This document shows, in pieces, positions 25,628 through 38,500 of a stretch of DNA of 64,000 nt. Both the position numbers and the translations under genes were made by a program. This stretch comes from Stropharia rugosoannulata (lineage: Eukaryota; Basidiomycota; Agaricomycetes; Agaricales; Strophariaceae), in NCBI GenBank assembly GCA_028532985.1, contig JANCIK010000014.1, forward strand, positions 151,455 to 215,454. Direction: 5' to 3'. Positions within the stretch are counted from its first letter, which is position 1; each line of letters opens with the position of its first letter. The notes below the pieces were generated by a model that was not told where the DNA came from, made no database searches, and saw only the letters and a list, made by a program, of their open reading frames with translations.

Positions 25628-28600
25628 CTAAATTTGCGCAACAACGTTTAACTGAAACTGAGTCCATGCATTTTTGTTTGGAAGTGTTTTCGTAAAATGT
25701 TGGCACAGGGCATCGTAGATTTTGCTGTGCTCAAGTAATGCTTTTGTTGATTCCAGACCGATAACAAAGGAGCTGTTGCAAGCATATTTCCTTAGCTCGT
25801 GTATAATCTAAAGAATGATAAGTCTTGAGCGATTGCAGCCCTGCTGTAGATTTCACTCACTAGAGCAGCTGATTCCGCGGCATTGAGTGGTCCAATAGTA
25901 TTTGGGTTCGTTTTCTGGCTGTTCTTGGCCATTACCCTGGTTATTGCAACAAGAACCGCGTCCCCAATGTGATCCTGAAAAATTATGCATTCGGTGAGCA
26001 GTGCAAAGATAGCATCAACCTAGCATAAGGCCCACCTCATCGCATTTTGTAAAGGGAAGACCTTGTAAAATTTTGAGTGCACCTTCAGAAGATTGAACCC
26101 CGTATATATCATAAATCAAAGAGCGAGTCAGTTGAACCGCTTTAATTCGGCAAAAAAGACCCTTTGTTAGAGCAGAATCAGCAACTAGGCTGCTCCATCC
26201 ACTATTTACAGGACCTAGCCATAGAACTGCATGCCAAATTTCACTAACAGCGAGTTGCCTAGCTGGTTGATGTAATCGGAGTCGCTCTATTGGCGGGAAA
26301 TGTGAAACCCATCCATAGTGACGCAGAGATGTATGTTCAGAGTGTTGAGCTTGTCTGTCGACTGGAGAATAGTAATGCTCATTCAACAAACGTGGCATAT
26401 ATTGTAAGTTCAGGCGGAAGACAATTTGTCGGATGAGATTTGGTGTCAAGGCGGTGTCCAAAAATTGCGAGGTAATGGCAAGGAGTTGAATGGAGATATG
26501 TTTCCCAGACCACAGCCAGATATTCTTTCTCTTCAGTCTGCCCGATGATTGCTGAACTAAGGCCCAGATATTTGAAGCGTAATACAGGACTGGCCGATGC
26601 TGAAGCTCTAAATTGTGAATGCCAAAAGGGCGGAGCACATACAGAAATACTGCAAGGTGCCTTGTCATATCCCTAGGAATAGCGAAAAAGCGGGTCATAG
26701 CTTCAGAGCAACCATAAGCTTTGGTTGGGTCATTGAATGCAAACAGTCCGTTTTTCAAGAGCCATATATTGCGATTAAGGCCTTGAGGTGGGTCAAAACA
26801 GATGTATCCGTACTTGAACTCCAGAATACCAACACCACAGCACAAGGAAAAGACCCTAGCTAGACTTGTGAGCGCGGTGTTTTGCTCTAAGTTTAGCCAC
26901 CGATCAAGGGCAGCTACTGACAGCCCTTGGGTCTCAGATACAAAACGGTGGCGGCTTTCATTAGGACTTCTAAATGCTTCGCGGACCTTATTAGCCCATG
27001 GGTGCAATGCAGCAGCATTGTGGAACTGTTTGTGAGCTGGCATAGATGAAAGAAGATCATCGGAGATTTGATCCAAAGGAAATGTTGAGACATCAATGCC
27101 ATCTGGGAGGAGGTGCTCCACTGATTCCTGAAACTCAGCCATAGCTGATATTGAGGCTGCCGACCAGTTGGAAATAGAAATCAATCTTGGGGGGCTATTT
27201 CCATGGGACACAGAAATGGTGTCCTCCGCTACTGTAACATTCAGCTGTGCCCCTGTCGGTTCGTTTTTAGCTGCTGCAGCCGCAATCTTCCAGATGTGGG
27301 TATTTCTCTGAAATGGAGTGATGTACTCGGTTTTAGAGTTTTGCAATATGAACTTCTGATACTTCAAAAACGCTCTGAGAACCGAGATACAAAGATGAAT
27401 CAGAGAATATTTGGTACTTCCGTCAAACTGCCGTAAACCGCACTTACGATGGAAGTGCATCCAATTCTGAATTTGCGTCTGATGAATGGCTTATCCTTAT
27501 GCTTTCCACTTGGTGTTTACTTATCAGATTGACTAGCTCATACCCAACTGCGAGATGTGAATCAAAGCTTACCTGTCTTCAAAATATGGTTCAAGAAGTC
27601 AACATCTGCGTTGATCTCAACTTCGAAGTCATCTTCATCCTCAGAATCAATCTCATCTTCATTGCCACCGCCCTCTTCTTCATCACTACTGCTGCTATCT
27701 TCAGCGGTTACATGGCTATTACCAGATGCAGTTGATAGCCCAACAGCTTGACCTCCTAGAAGGGAAGAGGCTTACTTGAGCCACTAAATATGATATAAAG
27801 GTCATGAACTCTTACCTGTTGTCAATGCTGAACTCATGTAAAACTCAAACTGGTTCGCTTTCTTTGCTTCAAGTCTTACTATGTGAAGGTAGATAATCCT
27901 GAATGAGAACTGCAGCTTGCAGCACAGGGACGTTACTGAGGAAGCCGTTCGATACCCTGACTCTAGAAGCGATGACAAACAGATAAGAATTTCAGTGGGA
28001 CAAAAAGTGTTGTCAGGCAGAGATTGTGGGCACAAAAGAGATGCTAGCAGAGAGTGTAAAGCGCGAAGGATAAAATCCTTCACATCCTGGCCATTACATT
28101 TGTTCAAAACCTTCCACAGAAGCGCTAAGTTGACGTCAGTTAGCATTGCATTGCCTAGAAGAGATACTGCCAGTCTTTTGTCCGCTTGTGATCCATATTG
28201 GGACAAATCATAAAGCCTGAGTAGTAATGCGACTACTTTCACCAGAGGCCCCTGGTAATGTTTTATATTGGCTGCCTGGATTTCTCGAAAAAATGCCAAA
28301 TGCGGTTCACTCCTAGAATATGACAGTTAGTACTTAGCACTGTTTAGTTGAAAAGATCATAACACACCTTGGACGAAGTGCAACTTGATATGACTTGTGG
28401 ACTGAGGAAATAAAATGCTGCGCGTTGTATATATACTGCGTCATCTTTCTTCTTAGAAGGACTAATCCTTCTTCCAGGCGAGACCTCCTAAGCTCTTTCC
28501 TAGACCTGAAGGCTTCAACAAGTTGCCTTGAAGGAGGGGAAATAAGCTCATCAATTTTGCTAAGCTGCGTATCCCCTATTATTTCCTGAATTCTGCCCCA

Positions 28601-29575
28601 CTTTAATTGGATAAACCAGGTGGCGTTGGGAGGAGCAGATAGCACCTTTGTGGGAAATGACGGGCTGAGCTGTTTAGGAGGCCGGTAGTTGTTTATGAGG
28701 AAATAATGTCGCGTTGGCTTTTCAGCCCTGCGTAGTTCTATTGAATGCACGCTCAGTATTTGCACCCATCCTTCTGTTGCAGTTGTCGGGTGGAGCTTAA
28801 TATTATGCGCAATGGATAAGTGGTGGTGGAACTCGGCCTTAGGACCCCCGATGTATGATTCGTTTCTTGTAATCCATTTATTGCATTCTGGACAAAGATA
28901 TCTGTACCTAATAGTTTCAGAAGGGAAACATTGGAAGGGGGAGTCGATAGTAGTTGGAAGAGCAAGGCTCACAAAGGCTTGCCCTGCATCAGGAAAGACC
29001 TCTTTAATGTGATCGATAACAAGCTGCAGTTTCTTGAACTTGAGGTGTGGCGGAATGGCGAGTTTATGTCTTTTGTCGATGTGGCGCACTATAGTATCCA
29101 GAGGTAATATCATACTATGACGAAGACAGGCCAGTACCCGAATGCTTTCTAGATAAAGAAGACCCAGTGATGAAAGAAGTTTACAACTTCCAGAGGAGTG
29201 ATTGCTGTCATTGCTTTCTGCCTGACACGCCTGCAACAGAGTCGACAGCGCTGTCCATTCTTCTTCTGTAGCCTTATTTTGAGCAGCTCCTTCCATATAA
29301 TGACTACGACCTTTTCCAGTTGCGATCTGCTTTCGTTTCCGTCTACCCGATTGTGCTAAAGGCTCTGCGTAGTCTTCGCTTTCGTCACTTTCAAACAAGG
29401 AGCCATCAGCAGTATCCTGAGACCGGTCCATAAGGCCCTTGTCGGAAAATCTTGCCCTTGCATCAGGGCGCGGACGCAGAGCTCTTGCTTGCTGATTTAA
29501 GGATTCCGGAATATGGGCCAAAGACCGACGAGGTATTTCAACACAGTCAAAAACTAGTCGTTTAGAGCCTGGCAT
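25628..29575 (-). CDS. OrsD-like zinc-finger protein with recombinase-like C-terminal region (copy B)
   Basis: Exons on the minus strand are 29575-28368, 28312-27816, 27755-27573, 27478-27448, 27374-26036, 25974-25861 and 25807-25628. The 3,552 nt are exactly in frame, giving 1,183 aa from an ATG. The order matches copy A: OrsD-like fingers (CLRHSMILPLDTIVRHIDKRH, then YLCPECNKW...HHLSIAH), a helical region, an acidic linker (SSSSDEEEGGGNEDEIDSED) and the C-terminal region (LNRNIWLLKNGLFAFNDPTKA; WLWSGKHISIQLL...IRQIVFRL). The six introns shared with copy A have the same phases (2,1,1,2,0,0), though the proteins are strongly diverged. The second Cys of finger 1 is Met, and the RGWQL Arg of copy A is replaced by ILEFK, so any recombinase-like activity is doubtful here. 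Function is unknown. Confidence 0.8.
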
Positions 29576-31779
29576 AAGAGTAATGTTAGGAATAAAGTTG
29601 AGAGCAGCAGACTGGGCCTTGTAGATTCAAGTGTTTGGGTCAGGAGTACTATGCATACGCCCTGAAGCTTCGGGGCAGCTTCGGGTGTGACGGACCATAC
29701 AAGTCTCCAGAAATCTTATCATATCTTGTCTTATCCTTGTCTTATCTTTGGATTATTATCTGTGCTGGGCTGGTCCATACCTCGCTTTCCTGAACATCAT
29801 CATCAACTGTATAACCTTCTTGTCTAGAAGAAATGAAAGAATGCCTCTTCAGTGGCCTGCCTACCACAGCACTCCATGTTCTAGAGAACACGCCATTGTC
29901 TGCAGAGGATACTACCCTGCTCCTCAAATGTCCTGCTGCGGCAAAGTCGATAGTAATACTCATAAATAATATTGCGCAAGTCTCGGAATGAAAAGTGTAA
30001 AGCATGATTAAGTAGATGGACTTGACTTTGGACTGATCATGCGCATTGCATTGTCCCAGTCCTCTGGTACGGCCAACGCAGACTCATACTGTGCCACTGG
30101 CAGCCGCTGATGCAAAAGTATAACGGTCCTATATGCACTCAGATATGCATATAGACGGTCTATATGCGATTGGGTTGGTTTACTGTATCAGTCTCTATTT
30201 CGCCTGATACCTTCATGCCCCTCCATACCCAGCTCTGCATGCCATGACTCCATCAGCCAAATGTCTACATAAAAAATCGTGTCATAATTATAAAGGCATG
30301 GGGTATATTATATGCAGGGCGGACCTCACCTTCCGCATTCCATTCTCTCGTATGCCAGCCTCCAGGTTACATTGCCTGGTCGACAGCCTCAGACAACGAG
30401 GAGGACTTCACAGAATGAAGCGTTATCTCTATAGATAAATCCTCCGGGAAACTACGGAGCAGTGTTAAGGCCGGCTGCATGGATGAGCTTAGAGTAATTG
30501 AGGTGACTCACCATATTGTACCTATGGTATGGGCGTAGTTAAGTAGATACTGGAACATCTTCTGCCAGGTCATTCTTCGCAGGAAGAATATGGCTTGTTG
30601 CAAGCGCTGTTGCAATTGTTGCAAACAGCGTACCCTCTGTAAATTTTCTGCCGATACAGGGCCATCGACCAAATCCGAATACAAGGTCAATAACTTTGGC
30701 TGCTCCAACGTCATCGCTCGTACAATCTGCGAAGCAAGGTCCAGGTGCTTACTGCTATAGTACAATGTGTGTTAGCAGCCAAGATTATCGCGTCCTTGCG
30801 GGTAAACTTAAACCAAACCTAAACTAGAGGAGATGGGAAGTTGGAACTTCAGGTTCCACAGGAATTTACGAGCGAGACGACAGTGGATGAATAATGAGAG
30901 TAGTCGGATCAGGTATGGTGAGTATAACTAATGTCATATGGATTAAACATCGAAGTTCGGTGACGGACATTGCATCAATGGGTATGTCTCCAGATCTTCC
31001 ATCTTGGCCTGAATGATTGACTTCCAATTGCTGAGTACAAAGGGAATCATCTGCTTAAAGAATGCATCGTTATCGGAAACTCATGGTTAAGCGTGGAACC
31101 TTACCTTATTTAACCATGCTGCTCACTTCAAGTCTCGCATCTGTAGGATCATGCTCCGCAATGAAGGGCGATATCTAGGCCCTCGCCTTCAAGCCTGAGG
31201 GTTTAATGAAGGAGGTAAGGCTTGACGCTTCTGTCCCCAACCCGGAGTTCAGCTGCTTCGGATTTGGAAGACGGTAAGAAACTGAGTAGCTATGCCTCCA
31301 GTAATGACTATTCGCCTTGTTATAGGATTTGTCCTTTGTGGAATGCTCCTCCGTTTGGTTAGCCACAGCATATCTACTGGCTGTCTTCAACATCGAAAAA
31401 TTTGTGGACGAATGCGCAATGTAATCGAGCCTTTAAATGAAATTGAATGCTCGCTGGTCTGGTAAGCCTGTTAAATCCAAACAGTTCTCTGCTTATCAAT
31501 TGTTGAATGTTTGTGCTGACAGCACTCCTAAGCCATTCAACTGTGCGGTTAGTACTCAATCCCGAGAATGGAAGACAGAAAGCCTTGTGAATAGCAAGCG
31601 TGCTCTGGAGGCCGGAAAAGAGTAAATGGCTTATGTGGAATCCCGCAGACATCGAGGGGCAGGCTTCAAGTTTGCTTCAAGTTTTAAGAATTCATCGGCC
31701 GACTTGCAGTACATTAAGAAGAAGACCCCCTGCCTTCACGCCGACTCGCCTCTACATCTCTCATTCTTTCGCGACCATG
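29576..31779. other. No recognisable gene
   Basis: Short frames on both strands without motifs. The first 150 bp should contain the promoter of the minus-strand gene ending at 29575. Around 30120-30180 the words 'tatatgca/tatgcata' recur, an AT-rich palindromic patch. A minus-strand frame at 30765-30508 is Gln/Leu-rich (CLQQLQQRLQQA) without a family match. Confidence 0.4.
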
Positions 31780-31849
31780 TCCCCGCTAGAATCCTTGCCG
31801 CAGCTCTGAGTTTTCGTCGTCTGCCTGGCCGTGCGGATTTCCCTCCACG

Positions 31850-32530
31850 TCATCGGTGCTTCAAATTGCGAAGCTGCATGGAGGTGTAATGTACCCGCTC
31901 TCTGACGCGACTCTGTGATGATTATGTGATAATCATGGCAGCTCCAGGGTTGCGATCCCATGGCTTCAAAATGAGAGTGTTGCCTGTAACTGTTGCCATT
32001 GGAATCGCCCGCAAAGGCACCATACTGTAATATTTTAGACAAGAATATTCAAATCTATAAGCAGACTTACGCAGAGAAGGTGAGTGGAGTGATACTAGCA
32101 GCACAAACGCTAAGATGAACTCTTCGAGCATAGGTGTTCATGTCTTTGCTGGCTGTAAATTATACGTCAGTAAAAGAATACTGCATATAGTTAAATTCTG
32201 CGCACCTTCGATTTTCTCTCCCAGAAGCGTGGAAAGTCTTGACGACTTGTAAACCCGAGAGGAGATCACCATGTGTGTCTAAGTCGACATTTAGAAAACG
32301 TGTCTCAAGACGCGCAAGTGGGTGGGGTGCTTCCAAGAGTCTTCCCTTGTTCTAGCAAGATTAGAGTAGGATGCAATTTGCATTCTTGTGCAAAACAAAC
32401 CGTTGGCGTCTTACAATGCTTGCTTTGCTCCATGACTTGAGTGCCTCAGAGGCAGCATCAACAGTGGCAGCAAACTCGGCATCTGCTGTCTGTAAGAAGC
32501 GTTTGGGAGGACTAATAATGACTGCGGATT
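31850..32530 (-). pseudogene. Methylmalonate-semialdehyde dehydrogenase-like relic
   Basis: Minus-strand blocks read EFAATVDAASEALKSWSKAS (about 32490-32425), then in other frames GDLLSGLQVVKTF (about 32265-32230), SKDMNTYARRV (about 32145-32115), and MVPLRAIPMATVTGNTLILKP continuing DRNPGAAMIIT (about 32025-31925). These are the N-terminal and Rossmann-type coenzyme-binding blocks of mitochondrial methylmalonate-semialdehyde dehydrogenase (ALDH6 type), which acts in valine and beta-alanine catabolism. The usual W-x-F-P wording is changed to AIPMA. Frames change repeatedly, and the catalytic Cys half is missing, so the copy is dead. Confidence 0.65.
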
Positions 32531-33069
32531 AGCCAACTGACGTAGCGCGAGGAAAGCTATGCACACCGGGTCATGAGCATCAGCCTAATCAGAGCTCTCG
32601 AACTCGCCGCTAATGAAGTTCATAGTCGACTCCCCGGTAGCGCTCGTGCCTTTCCACCCACTGCGCAGATATCTGTTCCACTTTGGGCGGCGCTAAAGCA
32701 CTTAGAGCCTTGGCAGAGGCAGACGTGTGAAACGCCGACTGATGCATGGCCAGCAACTGGGAGAAAGAATACAGTTTCGCAGCTAGTCTGCAAGTGGGTT
32801 CAAGTTGGGAATGGGAGGAATGGCGTTGGGGTGAAGGCCCGACACAGCTGCTCAGGCAAACCCCCTGGAACCTCCTCCTTGCATTACAACAGTTTTGGAC
32901 TAAGAAGTCTTCAGGATATCGCGATCAAAAAGTACTAAGCCGCGGTTGCCTGGAGTGCTTATTGAAGCTTGCAAGGGACACGCCCTAGCAAATGGAGATA
33001 GGTGCATTCCGTAACTCTGCGTCATTGTCTGGTTCCTTAGATAGCCTGCGGTGCATGCGACTACCCCGG
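32531..33069. other. No recognisable gene
   Basis: Two overlapping plus-strand frames of 80-121 codons (32573-32988) lack motifs. They may include an upstream exon of the following zf-UBP relic. Confidence 0.35.
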
Positions 33070-33330
33070 CGTCTCTTACGGTCAACGGTATGTCTCCAGT
33101 GCTTATATATGGGCTGCTGGCTAAGCGATCATGCACTGCGTCACCCTAAGGGGACATTCTTTCTGTATGCGGCCGCAGAATCTCTGCGATTGGTATTTTC
33201 GTCATTTTCTTTTTTGCAGGAGCCGATTCAAAGACAGGGCGCCTATTCTGTGCGGAATGCGACGACTTCATATATGACGCAAAACTCGATAGTCTGCATC
33301 TCGATGCCGTCGGGTCGACCAACGCAAAAC
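33070..33330 (+). pseudogene. UBP8/USP22-type zf-UBP exon relic
   Basis: Plus-strand text reads CLQCLYMGCW, SDHALRH, then after a frame change KTGRLFCAECDDFIYDAKLD. This is the C-x2-C, then C-x2-C-D-D-F-I-Y-D wording of the ubiquitin-binding zinc finger in SAGA-type deubiquitinases (UBP8). The cysteine protease domain is absent, and an upstream ATG is not evident. The fragment could come from another zf-UBP protein, but the D-D-F-I-Y-D signature favours the UBP8 group. Confidence 0.55.
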
Positions 33331-33714
33331 ATGCAAAATTTCAGCGTATGTATTATGTTGACATGTGCACTAGAAGTCCATTGCAGGCTTTGAGGCACAG
33401 GAGGAAGATGACTGCGACAAGGCAGCGCTTCTGAAGCGAGTCCGGCCGCTGCTCCAACAAGCAGAGAAGATCGTGCATGAGACCAATGGCTATATAGGGC
33501 TACCATAGAAAACAGTCAGACGGGCATCAAATGCATAAAGAGGATGACAACTTACGAAGACAGATTTATTAACATTGCGGACGCCATCTGCGCCTTTCAG
33601 TGCCAGATCAGGGTTTACGACGCCGTCACTCGGCTTCAATCCGAGGCTGTGTCGACAGGTGGAAGATGGTAGTGGTTGCCTCGCGCGCATAGGCATCAAT
33701 GGTCGCGTCGTCGG

Positions 33715-34290
33715 TGGGTCCTCGGCGATAAGATCAGCTCCCTTCTCACCGACAAGAAGTGCAGAGGAGTAGGTGTTGGTGCCCAGGTTGTTGGGACAGC
33801 CCCTTAAGTCAACAACCTTCAAGTTCTCAGTGCTGAAGACGTTGAGGTATCCGTCAACGACACCACCCCCTCTCTTGGCTTCATCGCACATGTGGCTATT
33901 TTTCTACTGTCTCGACGCGGTCTGCAGTAATGTAAATACAATGCACATGGATGTCATGGAGCATGCTAACCAGCGATCCCGACGTCAATGGCCTTGTCGT
34001 CCGCTTTGGGGTACTTGATCTCCTCGTGGACCTTGTCGGCGTTGTATGGCTCGCCGAGTCATATATGTGGATGCCAACCGTCGGGGCATTATGAGGAGCT
34101 CCTTCGCCGTCCTGATGTCGATGTTGACCGCCGCGAAGGGTGATGTGGGGTAGAAGTGAGGGTAGCAAGGCGTCCATACGACGGGCGATCTCACATGTCA
34201 TCTTGTAGCTCCAGCGGATGAGCGCGAAATCGACCTTGTAGTCCATGAAGCTACTGTCAGAGTTGGGGTCGGGCAAGTTGATGTAAATCT
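33715..34290 (-). pseudogene. Alcohol oxidase-like GMC oxidoreductase C-terminal relic
   Basis: Minus-strand blocks in two frames read LPDPNSDSSFMDYKVDFAL and WSYKMTCEIARRMDAL (about 34290-34140), FAAVNIDIRTAKELL (about 34140-34100), and GGGVVDGYLNVFSTENLKVVDL with CPNNLGTNTYSSALLVGEKGADLIAED (33870-33720). The last is the FAD/GMC C-terminal signature (G-V-V-D...L-x-V-x-D...N-T-x-x-x-A-x-x-x-G-E-K) in its fungal alcohol (methanol) oxidase form. The active-site His-containing block between them is not intact, frameshifts separate the parts, and the FAD-binding N-terminus is missing. Confidence 0.68.
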
Positions 34291-35069
34291 TTTGTTGCTC
34301 AAAGTCAAAACGTCTCCTAATGATCAGGATATGTAAATAATTACCCTGTACTCGAGATATTGGAACCTGGTATCGCATATGGTGATTTCGGTGTAAGAGG
34401 GCGAAGCGTAAGGCTTGCGTAGTGATATGTTTGCCGGACAGCAAAAGAGCGTGGTAGGTGTAAGCTCCTGAGACGATGAAGCCTAACCTATGAGATAAGA
34501 TCCATTTTGGTGAAGGAAAAGAAGTTAATATGCTTACATCACTGGCTTGTCTGGCTTTTCCTTGAAGTACTTGTAAGTTGTCCCAGAGGACATTGAATGT
34601 GAAAGGCCCATCTCCTTGGGTTCAGCTTCCGTTGACCTGGGGCGAACTGAACGTGACGGTGCTGCAGATAACAACAACCATCTTGCACCCACGCCATGAC
34701 GCTGCGCATGTAAGCTAAGAGAGCAACAGATTTCAGAGGCTTAGGGGGTTGTCGAGGTTCGGTCGAGGTCCAGGAGATCAAGAACATCCCATCCTATGGC
34801 CTTGGCATTAATTCACGGCCCGCTGGCTACAAGCACAGCAGACAGGATATAAGATAAGTTCCTCGTCGCTCTCTGCTTGGAAATGAGAACAGATGGTGAG
34901 TAATTTGATGATTCAAGTACATGGCTAAACGTGGGACCGTTCGTCCGGTAGGTTTGCCTAGGAGCTTGGGCGGAAGGGGATTTGTGCGCGTTTACAGACG
35001 GGTCAGCGCAAAGAGCGCACGGCGAGCGTGCCGAACAAGCCAAATTCTCACGTTGGCTTGAGAAGCAGA
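34291..35069. other. No recognisable gene
   Basis: Short minus-strand frames only. The 34787-34539 frame may be upstream remains of the oxidase relic, but the resemblance is too weak to extend the call. Confidence 0.35.
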
Positions 35070-35087
35070 TAGTGTTGCCGCAAAGTG
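35070..35087 (+). repeat. hAT left terminal inverted repeat
   Basis: 18 bp pairing with 42063-42081 with one single-base gap. Several 'tgtgaagt' subterminal words follow within 150 bp. Confidence 0.75.
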
Positions 35088-35503
35088 AAGTGCAGCGGCT
35101 GTGAAGTGGATTTTGATCGACTTTGATACGCTTCAGCGATCAAAGTGTGCTGTGAAGTACTGTGAAGTCAAGGGGGGTGATTACTAAGTGATTCCCAGCA
35201 ATAAATCTAGTGCAGCCGCAGTGAAGTAAAATTTGATTGACTGTGAGACACTTCACAGTACTGTGACTCTCATGGGAAATGATTACAAATAGATTACAAA
35301 GCAGTAAATCTAACCATTCTAAGTTGATTTTGAACCTCCGCCATCATTGACGCACCGTCGACGGTGACCGGTGACTACTCCCACCATAAATTGGTATCGA
35401 AGTTGCTCTGAAGCCAGAAAATTATTTGGAATCGAGTTGACGTTGTATGTATGTATAAGTCATAGAATATGTAGTGGTCCAAAAATTTCAAGAATTTCAT
35501 TAT

Positions 35504-38500
35504 TCAATAATTGTTTAACAACTCAACAAGCTCATTAATATGACCTTTTGCTAAAAGATCACGAACTACTTCGGAAGAGACTGATGAGTTTTCTGCATTC
35601 AACAATTCTTGCTCCGATGACATAAGGCCATCCATGAGATTTAGGCGGTCTAGATGGTGTGCATACTTTAAGAACTGTAAAATCTCCATCAGCTCGGGGG
35701 AAATCTTGTTGCGGCGCATTGTTATGGTCTCTTTACGTGATGAAAAGACCCGCTCGCATGCTACCGATGACGCCTGGACGGGAATAACATCAAGGGCGAC
35801 ACGGTACGTGATATGAAATTGACATTCTTTCTCCTAAAAGGTAGGTTTGGGAAAAAGAGGTAAAATGGAATAGGAAAAACACCTACCTGCCAGTAACATT
35901 CTAAGCTGAAGTCCTGATACTCTGATTCGTCGAAAATGCCCTCGGAGAGGTAACGCTGAAATTCATCCTCCACTGCAGCTCGATCCTTCTCATCAGCTTG
36001 AGTCGCATCTTCTTCGTCTTCAGTCTCATACATCACTCCGAAATCTGGTGTTGTATTGCGAGTGGAGCTGAGTGTAGTTTGCGAGAGGTGTTCGGAAGGA
36101 CTCATGCCAGCTTGCACTTGAGATGCAGAGCGTTGTAAATGAGCCTTAAGGCTTCGCATGTATGCAAGCCCACGTGCCTGAGAGTGGGCTGATGTTGACA
36201 GTTCATGCCAGCTCGGTTTTGACATTCGGTGATTTGACATTCGGTGATTGTTCAAGGAGATCCTGTACGCCTTTTTGTACTCAAACATCTACATGCAAAT
36301 ATGAAGTACATTAGAGAACAAGGTGAGTATAATATTCGTACGATAGCTTACCGATTTGAGAATCCATTCTTTGGCTTCTTTCTGTTCGTCTGGATTCCAG
36401 TGTTCTTTAATCCAGTGGAATTTTGTAATAGGATTAATGACTTATAAGACTCAGAGAATGATTCGGTTGCCAGAAATAGAGAAGAATACGTACTCATGGC
36501 AAGTGCATATATCGTGTTTTCCGCGATTTGTTGACATATTCTTCGATCTTGAATATACAGACGCAAATGGCGCGTCGGAGCTGGGGACATATGACTCTAT
36601 ATGCTCGCAACATCTCAAGAATATCCTCGTAGGTGGGCAGGACCGCTGAAAGAGTTGATGTCTTTTCACTACAAAGTGTTGTCTGAACGGCATGAGGGAT
36701 CTTGAGGAATTCGGCTATATCACGCAAAACTTGCAGCTCGATGTCATCAAGAAGGTGCTTATGAATATCCTTGTATTTTACCTTGTTCAAAAGTACATTG
36801 ATAGCCTGTAGTGAAATGTGAATGAATTTAGCACAAGTATCAAATAATTATTGTAGTTATGAATGACTTACCGGGTACAGTTCCAGCACTCGATCAATCA
36901 TGAGATATGTCGAGGACCACCGGACATCCATATCGTGTAGAAGTTCCACATTTCGAAGTTGCTTCTCATCAGGGAAGGACTTCGAGTCATTACCTTCCAT
37001 AACGGTTGCCTAGAGATCCTCACGCCGTTGTCCACTAGCACGACAAGTGGAGACAAGAGACCGCACTTTCCCAATTACATCGCTTTCAACGGCATCTGCA
37101 TAATCAAAGTTGCACTCACTCCGCTCCAAAGTGGGCGTAGCGGCACCGTCTTTGTCTTTATCAGTAAGCTCAGGAGCTGATCTCGACAATTCTTTCAGAG
37201 CGGCCTTTACAGTAGTGTTAACTACATGAGGAAAACATCTGAATGGTTATAAAGTATCAATAAAGAAGGAAATAAAATCTTCCAATGACGAAACCTTACC
37301 GGATACGATTTCCGTTGCGATCAAATTCAATTCCACGAGTTTGGAAGAGTAGCTCGAGCTCCTCCATTATTGATGCACAGTTTGAAGCATTGTCGAGTGT
37401 GATCATGCCAACCTAATTAAAGGCAAGTCAATATCAAGTCAATATTATATAACACCGCAGGTTCGAGCACTTACCTTGTGAACGATTCCTAGTTCTTTCA
37501 ATATTTCGAAAAAATGTTTTGCTAACTGAGCTCCAGAATGTTGCCCGGAAACGTGACGAAATGCAACCAGGCGACTGCATATACGAAGATATTCGGACTT
37601 ATCCTTTTTCACAAAGTGCGCTGTCACAGCCATAAATGACCTCAGAAGGGTATCAGACCAAAGGTCACTTGCGAACGATATTCGTCCTTCAGCGCCCTAT
37701 TAAAATATTCATCTATACCTATGTTCAAATATATAAAAACACATGAGAATACAGACCTGTAGTTCACCCAGTAGCTTCTTCCACTCGCCATGATAGTTTT
37801 TGAAGATGATGTGTGTTAATTTTGTCCGATGGGGAATATCCCTGTCTTGGAGATCAGCACTAAGGAATAGAAGAAGGTCCCAAAACTCCGGTCCCTCAAC
37901 AACATTAAGAGACTAGAGAAACTGTTACGGTTGTTATCTCATGAAGAAATAGAAAAATAGACTTACCTGATCATCAACTGTAATCCACCGAGCAAGCCTC
38001 TCCAGGAATCCAGCGATTGTGAATGGTTCGCGTTTCGCTACATCAGAGTCATCAAATGAATCAGAGATCTTGCCCCATCCTTTTAGTTTCTCGAGAACTA
38101 CAATCTTTCGCCACTCATTCCCATGCTTTAATGACAAATGGGACCGGATGGTGTCAGCTATCCCATTTATGTTTGCCCATACTGACCAGTGCTCAGATCT
38201 GTGATATAGCAATAACGAACTCACTTGTAAAAGGGAACGACATAGGGATGTTCACTTACAAGGGACATAGACGACACCCAATGAATACAGTCTTCGGCTT
38301 TGCTCGAGAAGGCTCTGAGTCACTGATAGGCCCGGCCGGATGCTCTCGATCCTCCAGAGGTCTCATAAAATACCAGACATCAGTTGTAATCTGCTTTGAT
38401 TCATTGGTAACTTTTCGTGGCTTTGAGATTGGGCTATAGCCTATAATTGGCTGTGGACAGGTCGCGGATACTTGTGGTACATGAATTGTTGAAGGGCCGA

